A DNA stretch of 5,520 bases from Cytophagales bacterium (GTDB lineage Bacteria; Bacteroidota; Bacteroidia; Cytophagales; UBA9547), in assembly GCA_013298205.1 (NCBI GenBank), contig JAAFJZ010000195.1, positions 1 to 5,520 of the forward strand, read 5' to 3'. The notes beneath the pieces were generated by a model. The model did no database searches. It had not been told where the DNA came from and saw nothing but the letters and a program-made list of their open reading frames with translations. This document shows, one piece after another, positions 1 to 5,520 of the stretch. The first letter of the stretch is position 1; the number at the start of each line of letters is the position of its first letter. Made by a program: the position numbers and the translations under genes.

Positions 1-1948
1 AGGTGTTCGTAAAGATTTGCAAAACATTAGTCCGTACGATATATTTCCAGCAAAACAAAAACCTCAAACGCTACGAAAACTTTTCACAGGTTTGGAAGAA
101 TTAAACGAAATGGGAAAAATATCGGAAGCCGATATTTTCCATTCGTTCAGAGATTATAATATTAATATGTTGCCTTGGATTGAAACCTTAAAAGAAGGAC
201 AATCTGCATTTGAAAACACTGAAGAAAATAGAATTCCACATCAAATAAAAGATGGGAAAGTTGTATTTAACGAAAGTAAAAATGGAGATAAATATGCTCG
301 TTGGTATTGGGACAAAGAAGGTCCTTGCGTACATACAAGAAACGATATTTTGTCAAGCCAAAATACTGTACATCCTTCAGAAAACAGAGTTTTCAGTATT
401 AGAGAATTAATGTTAATGATGAGCATTCCAGAAAATTTTCAATGGACAAACACATTAACTGAAAAGTTGAATAAGTTAAGTTTTCTTGAAAAGAAAATGT
501 TTTTAAAAAAAGAAGAACTAAATATCAGACATTGTATTGGTGAAGCAGTTCCTACAGGTGTTTTTGCAAATATTGCAAAAAGAATTAAAGATGTTTTAAA
601 TCAAAAAGTACTTTCAACAACTGAAATAAACAACATCATTAAAAAAGAAGAATTGAGCAAAATAGAAAACTTACTATCTTTTATTAATGAAGATTTTGAA
701 AAATCAAGTCTTGAAAATATTTATCAAATTGCAGAATATGCAAACTCAAGCAGACAAGAAAATTCAGCATTTTTCACACGAAAAGACATTGCTTTTTCAG
801 TTGTTAAAGATTTGCCCGAACTAAAAGGAAAAAAGAAAATTAGAATTTTAGAGCCGTCAGTTGGTATTGGTAATTTCATTCCTTTATTGATAGAAAAATA
901 TAAAGATAAAGACGAAGTAATTTTTGACCTTGTTGATATTGATAACAATTCCTTTGTTGTTCTGAAAAATATTTTGGATAAATTAAAATTGCCTAAAAAG
1001 TTTAAATTTAATTTTATCAATGCTGATTTTTTAACTTATAATTTCAATACAAAATATGATATTGTTGTAGGTAATCCACCATACAAAAAACTCACAAACA
1101 GTCAAGAGTTATTATCGCTTTATAAATTCAATGCAAGAAATAACGAAACAAATAACTTGTTTTCTTTTTTCATAGAAAAATCCATTTCATTAGGAAACTT
1201 CGTTTCCTTAATTGTTCCAAAAAGCCTTATTAATTCACCTGAATTTAATATTACAAGAGATATTTTGAATGAAAAAAATCTATTGAAAATTTGTGATTAT
1301 GGAGAAAAAGGTTTTAAAGGAGTAAAAATTGAAACGATTAGCTTCTTACTTGAAACTTCATCAAAAAAGGAAACTGAAAACATTTTGATTGAAAGTTATA
1401 TTACTGAAACATTTGAGGAGAAACCAAAAGAATATTTATTTTCTACTAGATTTCCATATTGGTTGATTTATCGAAATGAAGAATTTGACCAAATTTCAGA
1501 AAAAATGAAATTCGATATTTTCAATAGTTTCAGAGATAGACAAATAACAAAACAAATCACGAAAGAAAACGGAAAATTCAGAGTGTTAAAATCCCGAAAT
1601 ATTGGGAATAATGAAGTTAAGGAATTAGAAAATTACGACTGTTATATTGACGATACAGAAAATTTGGCTGTCGCCAAATTTCTTAATCGTGATGATGTCG
1701 TTATGATTCCTAACCTTACTTATTATCCGAGAGCAAGTTTTTTACCAAAAGATACAATTACTGACGGTTCTGTAGCTTTGTTGACTTTGAAAAATGGTAG
1801 TAGATTGCCAAACGAAAAAGATTTGGAATATTACAGCTCAAAAGAATTTGAAAAATTCTATCGAGTTGCTCGTAATTATGGTACACGTTCATTAAACATT
1901 GATAATAATTCCGTATTTTTCTTCGGACTTTTAAAAGAAATTGAATAA
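1..1948 (+). CDS. Fused cytosine-C5 / adenine-N6 DNA methyltransferase, 5'-truncated by window edge (HpyAV-like R-M modification enzyme)
   Basis: The reading frame (codons start at base 2) is open at the left edge, so the true start and the catalytic N-terminal half of the m5C domain lie outside; the TTG at 17 is only the first possible start codon inside the window. Numbering residues from that TTG, the frame begins in m5C motif VIII (GVRKD, bases 2-16). Motif IX follows (TVHPSENRVFSIREL, about 117-131), then motif X (RHCIGEAVPTG, 171-181). A helical linker leads to a complete N6-adenine methylase: AFFTRKDIA (251-259), SAM-binding ILEPSVGIGNF (277-287), acidic VDID (306-309) and catalytic NPPY (353-356). 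About 490-643 looks like a target-recognition region. The protein should methylate a C on one strand and an A on the other strand of an asymmetric site, protecting it from the endonuclease whose ATG abuts its stop codon. The fusion matches what I recall of H. pylori HP0054. One oddity is FFTR where the family usually has FxTP. The methylase call is very secure; the HpyAV kinship is strong but unaligned. Confidence 0.93.
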   Translation, partial: GVRKDLQNISPYDIFPAKQKPQTLRKLFTGLEELNEMGKISEADIFHSFRDYNINMLPWIETLKEGQSAFENTEENRIPHQIKDGKVVFNESKNGDKYARWYWDKEGPCVHTRNDILSSQNTVHPSENRVFSIRELMLMMSIPENFQWTNTLTEKLNKLSFLEKKMFLKKEELNIRHCIGEAVPTGVFANIAKRIKDVLNQKVLSTTEINNIIKKEELSKIENLLSFINEDFEKSSLENIYQIAEYANSSRQENSAFFTRKDIAFSVVKDLPELKGKKKIRILEPSVGIGNFIPLLIEKYKDKDEVIFDLVDIDNNSFVVLKNILDKLKLPKKFKFNFINADFLTYNFNTKYDIVVGNPPYKKLTNSQELLSLYKFNARNNETNNLFSFFIEKSISLGNFVSLIVPKSLINSPEFNITRDILNEKNLLKICDYGEKGFKGVKIETISFLLETSSKKETENILIESYITETFEEKPKEYLFSTRFPYWLIYRNEEFDQISEKMKFDIFNSFRDRQITKQITKENGKFRVLKSRNIGNNEVKELENYDCYIDDTENLAVAKFLNRDDVVMIPNLTYYPRASFLPKDTITDGSVALLTLKNGSRLPNEKDLEYYSSKEFEKFYRVARNYGTRSLNIDNNSVFFFGLLKEIE

Positions 1949-3148
1949 ATGACAGAATTACAAAAATTACTTAATAGTAAAAATTACGACATAAGAAAAA
2001 CAAATGATGCAAGGTTTATGGACCAAAAATGTACTCCAGATGTGGTGTGCATTATTGCGGATTGTGTTTTGAATTTACGAGAAAGTGAACCAGAAAAAGA
2101 GTTTATCGTTCAAGATATTTGGGATTCTCAATACTTTATCAAAAATGTAAAAGCAATTTTTAATAAACCATCTGCAACAAATCCAACAACAAGAAGTGAA
2201 TACGACAAATTCATTCAACAACCTTTGAGACTTTTAGCCTACGCAGGAATTTTGGATATTGAGAAACGAGGAACAACAAATTATTATAAAATAGCAAATC
2301 TTAATGTTTTAGAATATGTTTCTTTAAAAGATAGAAACGCTTTCATTTTTTTGTATCAGTACTTTGTGAAAGTTATGTCAGACAGCGGACTTTTAAAGTT
2401 TTTTGAAGAATACAAAAACAAGTATGAAAAAGGAAATTTAACAAAAACAGATTTTGAAGACTTACAAAAGCGTTTTATAAAATTCATTATCGGAAACACA
2501 GCAATAAACGGAGAAGTTGAAGTTAGACGTATTTTTCCAAAATTACTAAATGTCTATGCCTGTGAAAACAATTTGCCAGGTTCTGTAAAAGGGCGAATGT
2601 CTGAAAACGAATTTTACTACACAGACTTAATGTATAATCGTAAAAATTGGCGTGATTTATCAAAAGACAAAACTATTTCACGTCAAGAAGAAAGTGCTGA
2701 AAGTGAGCAAAATATATTACCTGATACAGCTTTTAATGCTTATTTAGTTCAAAAAGCAATGAACCAAATTAGAAAAATGTATTCAGAAAGCGAAGTTAAA
2801 GACCAATGGGCAAATGGTGAAGCAACTCAAATACATCATATTTTTCCAAAAAGTAAGTTTCCTCAACTCGCACACTATTTAGAAAATTTAATTAAACTTA
2901 CAGCAACCCAACATTATACAAAGGCACACCCAAATAACAAAACAGATTCGATAAATCCCGATTATCAACTTGTTTGCTTACTTGCAAAATCGGACAGCAT
3001 AGAAAAATCGTTGAAGAAAAATGAACTCTATTACAGAAAGGAATCTTTTGTTTATTGTATAAATACAGGACTTAACCAAGAATTAAAAGCCGATTTAACT
3101 TTTAGACAAATTAAAACCGAATTGGCGACAATTTATAATGACATATGA
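1949..3148 (+). CDS. HNH-family type IIS restriction endonuclease, HpyAV-like
   Basis: This 399-aa protein should be the cutting partner of the upstream fused methylase. Its ATG follows the methylase TAA with no gap (TAAATG), so the two are probably translationally coupled. The C-terminal part holds an HNH (beta-beta-alpha-metal) nuclease core: QIHHIFPKS (294-302), YLENLIKLT (310-318) and ATQHYTKAHP (319-328). The likely catalytic and metal-binding residues are H297, N313 and H322, spaced 16 and 9 residues apart. That is the same spacing as H295, N311 and H320, which I recall as the mutated active-site residues of HpyAV (site CCTTC). No PD-(D/E)XK motif stands out. Residues 1-280 carry no motif I recognise and presumably bind DNA; 52-120 (DIWDSQYF, LRLLAYAGIL) could form a winged-helix-like fold. 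No signal peptide or membrane segment is seen, consistent with a cytoplasmic enzyme. The HNH restriction role is secure; the recognition sequence is not deducible. Confidence 0.88.
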   Translation: MTELQKLLNSKNYDIRKTNDARFMDQKCTPDVVCIIADCVLNLRESEPEKEFIVQDIWDSQYFIKNVKAIFNKPSATNPTTRSEYDKFIQQPLRLLAYAGILDIEKRGTTNYYKIANLNVLEYVSLKDRNAFIFLYQYFVKVMSDSGLLKFFEEYKNKYEKGNLTKTDFEDLQKRFIKFIIGNTAINGEVEVRRIFPKLLNVYACENNLPGSVKGRMSENEFYYTDLMYNRKNWRDLSKDKTISRQEESAESEQNILPDTAFNAYLVQKAMNQIRKMYSESEVKDQWANGEATQIHHIFPKSKFPQLAHYLENLIKLTATQHYTKAHPNNKTDSINPDYQLVCLLAKSDSIEKSLKKNELYYRKESFVYCINTGLNQELKADLTFRQIKTELATIYNDI

Positions 3149-3168
3149 ACCGAAAAAAGAAGGGCGAA

Positions 3169-3303
3169 GGCATAACAGCAGTTTGGCAAAATGGCGGGTT
3201 CAGTGCTAAATTCAAGTTCAGTTTTTCAATTGAACTTTAGTGCTAAATTGAAAGTAAGTGCTTCTAAATCCGCCACTTCGCCAAGCTGCGAAACGTTAGC
3301 GGC
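3169..3303 (+). repeat. Long imperfect palindrome, attC-like folded element
   Basis: Starting 20 nt after the endonuclease stop, this GC-richer stretch folds into nested stems. The outer stem is TAAC (3173-3176) with GTTA (3295-3298). The main stem is GCAGTTTGGC (3178-3187) with GCCAAGCTGC (3280-3289), ten pairs including one G-T. The inner stem is TGGCGG (3192-3197) with CCGCCA (3270-3275). The apical part has a further 7-bp stem, AAGTTCA (3214-3220) with TGAACTT (3231-3237), a direct repeat AGTGCTAAATT (3202-3212 and 3239-3249), and a third AGTGCT (3257-3262). The unpaired bases between outer and main stems are asymmetric (1 versus 5). Outer GCATAAC and GTTAGCG only partly fit integron R''/R' boxes (RYYYAAC, GTTRRRY), while position, length and nested stems fit attC well. 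It could instead be a REP-like or MITE-like element, or an RNA hairpin that ends the operon transcript. The palindrome is certain; the function is not. Confidence 0.75.
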
Positions 3304-3423
3304 AACCCTATTAAGTAATAATTCGTAAATAAACAGTGTTATGATTTCGGTAAATCAGTATCTTTAAAATGAGTTTAAATCTTGATTAAACGCCCTTTAA
3401 AGCATGATTATTGAGCCAAAATA

Positions 3424-3453
3424 TTTGCCTTTTTATAACAGAGTTTATTTTTG
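3424..3453 (+). promoter_or_regulatory. Possible Bacteroidota-type promoter (weak call)
   Basis: TTTG at 3424-3427 is followed after 18 nt by TATTTTTG at 3446-3453, which fits the Bacteroidota -33/-7 pattern (TTTG and TAnnTTTG). A transcript from about 3458 would run into the hairpin and T-run ending at 3588 with no supported gene in between. AT-rich DNA gives such matches by chance fairly often, so this is tentative. Confidence 0.25.
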
Positions 3454-3521
3454 TCCAACTACTTACGACCGACAGTGGAACCTTAAACCGAAAGAAAAAC
3501 GACCTGAAATGCCACCCACAC

Positions 3522-3588
3522 AAAATGGCACATTTGGTTTTTCCCGACACAAGAACCACTACACAAAAACCAAAAGAGCCATTTTTTT
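3522..3588 (+). repeat. 21-bp inverted repeat with 22-nt loop and T7 tail (possible terminator or repeat element)
   Basis: The left arm 3522-3542 (core ATGGCACATTTGGTTTTT) pairs with the right arm 3565-3585 (core AAAAACCAAAAGAGCCAT). Of 21 positions, 19 match, and the two mismatches are near the middle. The 22-nt loop (3543-3564) begins CCCGACACAAG. The right arm runs into seven T's (3582-3588), so a transcript would form a hairpin followed by a U-run, as in an intrinsic terminator. The long loop and AT-rich stem are not typical, so it may instead be a dispersed repeat or a small structured RNA. It lies 28 nt before the regulator's promoter, where it could insulate that promoter from read-through. 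Confidence 0.55.
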
Positions 3589-3612
3589 CAAACGCACTTT
3601 TAGACGAAAAAA

Positions 3613-3643
3613 TTTGCTACATTAACAATCCTGACTATATTTG
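3613..3643 (+). promoter_or_regulatory. Bacteroidota-type promoter for the XRE regulator / R-M operon
   Basis: TTTG at 3613-3616 is followed after 19 nt by TATATTTG at 3636-3643, matching the Bacteroidota consensus (-33 TTTG, -7 TAnnTTTG) at its normal spacing. Transcription would begin around 3648-3650, giving a leader of about 33 nt before the ATG at 3682. The -7 box runs into a palindrome (3641-3657), so a protein bound there would block the promoter. Confidence 0.6.
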
Positions 3644-3657
3644 CCATATATTGGCAA
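3641..3657. promoter_or_regulatory. Palindromic operator candidate for the XRE regulator
   Basis: TTGCCA (3641-3646), a 5-nt spacer TATAT, and TGGCAA (3652-3657) form a perfect 6-bp inverted repeat 25 nt upstream of the regulator start codon. It overlaps the last three bases of the -7 box and the expected transcription start. The half-site recurs as GCAAGT at 3654-3659 and 3669-3674 (15 nt apart) and as GGCAA at 3684-3688, suggesting possible further contact sites. Its place and symmetry suit a dimeric XRE protein repressing its own operon. Confidence 0.5.
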
Positions 3658-3681
3658 GTGTAATTTTAGCAAGTATCAATT

Positions 3682-4005
3682 ATGGCAACATTTGGAGAGT
3701 TTTTGAGAGCTGAGAGAAATAAAAAAGGGTTAAACCAAAGTGAGTTTGGACAGCCTTTTGGAATCATTATGACTGAAATTTCCAAAATAGAAAACGGAAG
3801 AAAAAAATTTCCATTCACCTGCCTTGAGGCGCTTGCACAATTTTTAGGACAGAATTATTCGGAATTGAAAAACCTATATGTTGCTGACAAGTTGGTTGAA
3901 GAAGCTCATAAATATGAATGTTCTGACGTTGTATTCAGCGTAGCAGAAAGCCAGTCTAAATATTTGAAAAGTAAGAATTTTAAACAAGGAAAAATTAAAT
4001 TCTAA
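3682..4005 (+). CDS. XRE-family helix-turn-helix regulator (C-protein-like)
   Basis: This 107-aa cytoplasmic DNA-binding protein has an XRE/Cro-CI helix-turn-helix at about residues 5-65. It includes FGEFLRAERNKKGLNQSEFG (4-23), the recognition-helix segment TEISKIENGRKKF (31-43), and LEALAQFLG (48-56). The C-terminal third (about 66-107) is a short helical then basic tail with no enzyme motif. The ATG at 3682 is chosen because the HTH begins right after it and a good promoter and operator lie just upstream; no clear Shine-Dalgarno is present. Its stop overlaps the next start by one base (TAATG), so it is co-expressed with the restriction-methylation enzyme. Small XRE proteins in this position commonly act as R-M controller (C) proteins, repressing or timing expression after entry into a new host. 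That role is inferred from context; the HTH itself is clear. Confidence 0.87.
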   Translation: MATFGEFLRAERNKKGLNQSEFGQPFGIIMTEISKIENGRKKFPFTCLEALAQFLGQNYSELKNLYVADKLVEEAHKYECSDVVFSVAESQSKYLKSKNFKQGKIKF

Positions 4006-5520
4006 TGAACTACAAAAACTTCATACAGACATTAGGATTTACACCTAAAGAAAACACTTCAGGGCTTTTTCATAAAAAATACAATGGCTACGACATTGAG
4101 ATTGATTTTGAAAATTCAATTTTCAATTTCGGTAAAAAGATAAAAGGCGAAAGCAAAACCACTCAAAATTTTTCACATGCTGAAAACTGGGTTGTGCTTG
4201 AATGTGTTGACAGACTTTTAGAAAAAGGTTATCTCCCTCAAAATATTGTTTTAGAAAAAACTTGGAGAACAGGACACGGCACAAGCGGACGATTAGATAT
4301 TTTAGTAACTCGTGACAATGGTTCTGCTTACCTAATGATTGAATGCAAAACTTGGGGAGCAGAGTTTGAGAAAGAGTTTAAAAATTTGGAACGCAACGGA
4401 GGACAACTTTTTACATACTTTCAACAGGATAAAGATGCAGATATTTTAATGCTTTATTCTTCCCAACTTCAAGGAAAAAACGTAGAGTTTAAAAACATCA
4501 TAGTTAAAATTGAAGACGATTACCGACAAGTAGGAAATGTAAAAGACTTCTTTGAACGTTGGAACAAACTGCCTAAAACCAACGGTATTTTTGAAAATTG
4601 GGTAACACCATATGAATTCCAAAGTAAAGCACTTACAAAAAACGATTTAAAGGTTTTAAAACAAGAAGACAGTAGTTTTATTTTCAATCGCTTCTTAGAA
4701 ATATTAAGACATAATGTAGTTTCTGATAAGCCTAACGCTTTCAACAAAATATTTACACTTTTTCTCTGCAAAATTGTTGATGAAAATAGAAATCCCGAGG
4801 AAGAGTTGCACTTTCAATGGATTGAAGGGAAAGATGATAATATTTCATTTCAAAAAAGATTGACAGACCTTTATAACAGAGGAATGCTTGAGCTTTTGGA
4901 AAAGAAAGTTACAGACGTAAGCGATAGTGAATTTGACAAACAGTTTTTACAAGTTGATGTTCAGTACAGAGATAAATTCAAGGATATTTTAACAGAAATT
5001 CGACTTAAAAAAAATAATGAATTTGCCATAAAAGAGGTGTATGATGATGCTTCATTTGAAGAAAATGCGAAAGTGGTAAAAGAAGTTGTTGAACTTCTTC
5101 AAGTTTATCAAATACGCTACAATTACCGCCAACAGTTTTTAAGTGATTTCTTTGAATTACTTCTGACCACAGGACTAAAACAAGAATCAGGGCAGTTTTT
5201 TACACCTGTTCCTATTGCTCGATTTATCATTAAGAGCTTACCATTCCAAGAAATTACAGCACAAAAAATTGAACAAGGAAATAAAAATGACTTGCTACCT
5301 ACTGTAATTGATTATGCCGCAGGAAGTGGTCATTTTATCACAGAGTCAATGGAAGTAGTTCAAAATTATATTGACAGTTTAGACGAAAGCTCTTTTAATC
5401 CTACGACTAAAAGAGCCATCGAAAAATGGAAAGTTGACCAATTCGATTGGGCTGAAGATTATGTTTACGGTATTGAAAAAGATTATCGCTTAGTAAAAAC
5501 AGCAAAAGTAAGTTGCTATT
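4005..5520 (+). CDS. Single-chain restriction-modification enzyme: HsdR-type nuclease domain fused to HsdM-like N6-adenine methylase, 3'-truncated by window edge
   Basis: The frame is open from the ATG at 4005 to the right edge (505 codons seen, no stop). The first 160 residues form a PD-(D/E)XK nuclease domain of the HsdR N-terminal kind: SGRLDILV (94-101, D98), MIECKTW (111-117, E113 and K115), and the type I motif GGQLFTYF (132-139, QxxxY). Residues about 220-390 resemble the helical N-terminal domain of type I HsdM (LCKIVDE 254-260; DFFELL before the methylase core). The N6-adenine methylase then begins with GQFFTPVPIARF (396-407), SAM-binding VIDYAAGSGHF (434-444) and VYGIEKDYRLVKTAKVSCY (487-505). 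The catalytic NPPx motif should lie just past the edge. The same chain would cut and methylate DNA, as in type IIG or BcgI-like enzymes, with specificity from a downstream subunit or C-terminal domain. AAGGA at 3986-3990 is a possible but distant ribosome site. The domain calls are secure; the exact type is not. Confidence 0.9.
   Translation, partial: MNYKNFIQTLGFTPKENTSGLFHKKYNGYDIEIDFENSIFNFGKKIKGESKTTQNFSHAENWVVLECVDRLLEKGYLPQNIVLEKTWRTGHGTSGRLDILVTRDNGSAYLMIECKTWGAEFEKEFKNLERNGGQLFTYFQQDKDADILMLYSSQLQGKNVEFKNIIVKIEDDYRQVGNVKDFFERWNKLPKTNGIFENWVTPYEFQSKALTKNDLKVLKQEDSSFIFNRFLEILRHNVVSDKPNAFNKIFTLFLCKIVDENRNPEEELHFQWIEGKDDNISFQKRLTDLYNRGMLELLEKKVTDVSDSEFDKQFLQVDVQYRDKFKDILTEIRLKKNNEFAIKEVYDDASFEENAKVVKEVVELLQVYQIRYNYRQQFLSDFFELLLTTGLKQESGQFFTPVPIARFIIKSLPFQEITAQKIEQGNKNDLLPTVIDYAAGSGHFITESMEVVQNYIDSLDESSFNPTTKRAIEKWKVDQFDWAEDYVYGIEKDYRLVKTAKVSCY

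Larger units (their letters stand above)
3304..3612. other. Non-coding stretch between the two R-M loci
   Basis: These 309 bases hold no gene I can support. Short open frames exist here (3404-3625 and 3411-3713), but they give basic or low-complexity peptides, overlap each other, and cover a hairpin. What can be seen is a possible promoter (3424-3453), a strong 21-bp inverted repeat with a T-run (3522-3588), and a weak 6-bp AT-rich inverted repeat (3373-3378 with 3386-3391). No tRNA, rRNA, CRISPR or insertion-sequence ends are visible. Confidence 0.6.

Noticed and set aside
17..19. TTG as the start codon of the fused methylase
   Set aside because: The frame stays open to the left edge and its upstream codons read GVRKD, a conserved m5C motif VIII piece, so the gene starts outside the window.
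241..426. Minus-strand 61-aa frame
   Set aside because: It is antisense to the m5C domain, with no domain and no regulatory signals.
724..1020. Minus-strand 98-aa frame
   Set aside because: It lies wholly antisense to the conserved adenine methylase domain and has no motif of its own.
3373..3391. GTTTAA / TTAAAC inverted repeat as an operator
   Set aside because: A 6-bp AT-only-core palindrome is expected by chance in DNA this AT-rich, and no promoter or gene start lies nearby.
3404..3625. Possible 73-aa basic protein
   Set aside because: It spans the 21-bp hairpin, has no recognisable domain or ribosome site, and competes with another overlapping short frame; best explained as a chance ORF in repeat-like DNA.
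3411..3713. Possible 100-aa protein overlapping the regulator start
   Set aside because: It runs through the promoter, the operator and the first codons of the clear XRE gene in another frame, with low-complexity composition.
4520..4771. Minus-strand 83-aa frame
   Set aside because: It is antisense to the nuclease-methylase gene and has no recognisable features.

Overview
The window is AT-rich, all-plus-strand DNA that looks like a restriction-modification (R-M) island from a member of the Bacteroidota (Flavobacteriia-like). The clues are A/T-rich codon use, short A-rich leaders without strong Shine-Dalgarno sequences, and a good match to the Bacteroidota promoter pattern (TTTG, 19 nt, TAnnTTTG) before the regulator gene. 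The taxon is inferred, not proven.

Region 1 (1-3148) is a type II R-M system. The first gene is cut by the left edge. It is the C-terminal part of a large methyltransferase that joins a cytosine-C5 methylase (motifs VIII-X) to a complete N6-adenine methylase (motif I, NPPY, and a C-terminal region resembling a target-recognition domain). Its TAA stop directly abuts the ATG of a 399-aa HNH endonuclease. The architecture, and the exact spacing of the HNH catalytic residues, match what I recall of the Helicobacter pylori HpyAV system (HP0053/HP0054, site CCTTC). I therefore call it an HpyAV-like type IIS system. Its actual recognition site cannot be read from the sequence.

Region 2 (3149-3681) is 533 bases with no convincing gene. 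It holds a GC-richer, long imperfect palindrome of about 135 nt that resembles an integron attC site or another folded Bacteroidota mobile/repeat element. It also holds a second 21-bp AT-rich hairpin ending in seven T's, a weaker possible promoter, and a good promoter whose -7 box overlaps a 17-nt palindrome.

Region 3 (3682-5520) is a second, unrelated R-M locus. A 107-aa XRE-family regulator overlaps by one base (TAATG) a large gene that runs off the right edge. That gene has an N-terminal PD-(D/E)XK nuclease domain of the type I HsdR sort (D98, E113-C-K115, Q134xxxY138), an HsdM-like helical region, and the start of an N6-adenine methylase (GQFFTP, then DYAAGSGHF). It is thus a single-chain restriction plus modification enzyme that should need a specificity subunit or domain downstream. 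The regulator, with its own palindromic operator, probably controls the timing of this locus in the manner of a C protein.

Together the window shows two restriction systems of different ancestry stacked head to tail, with a possible recombination element between them.
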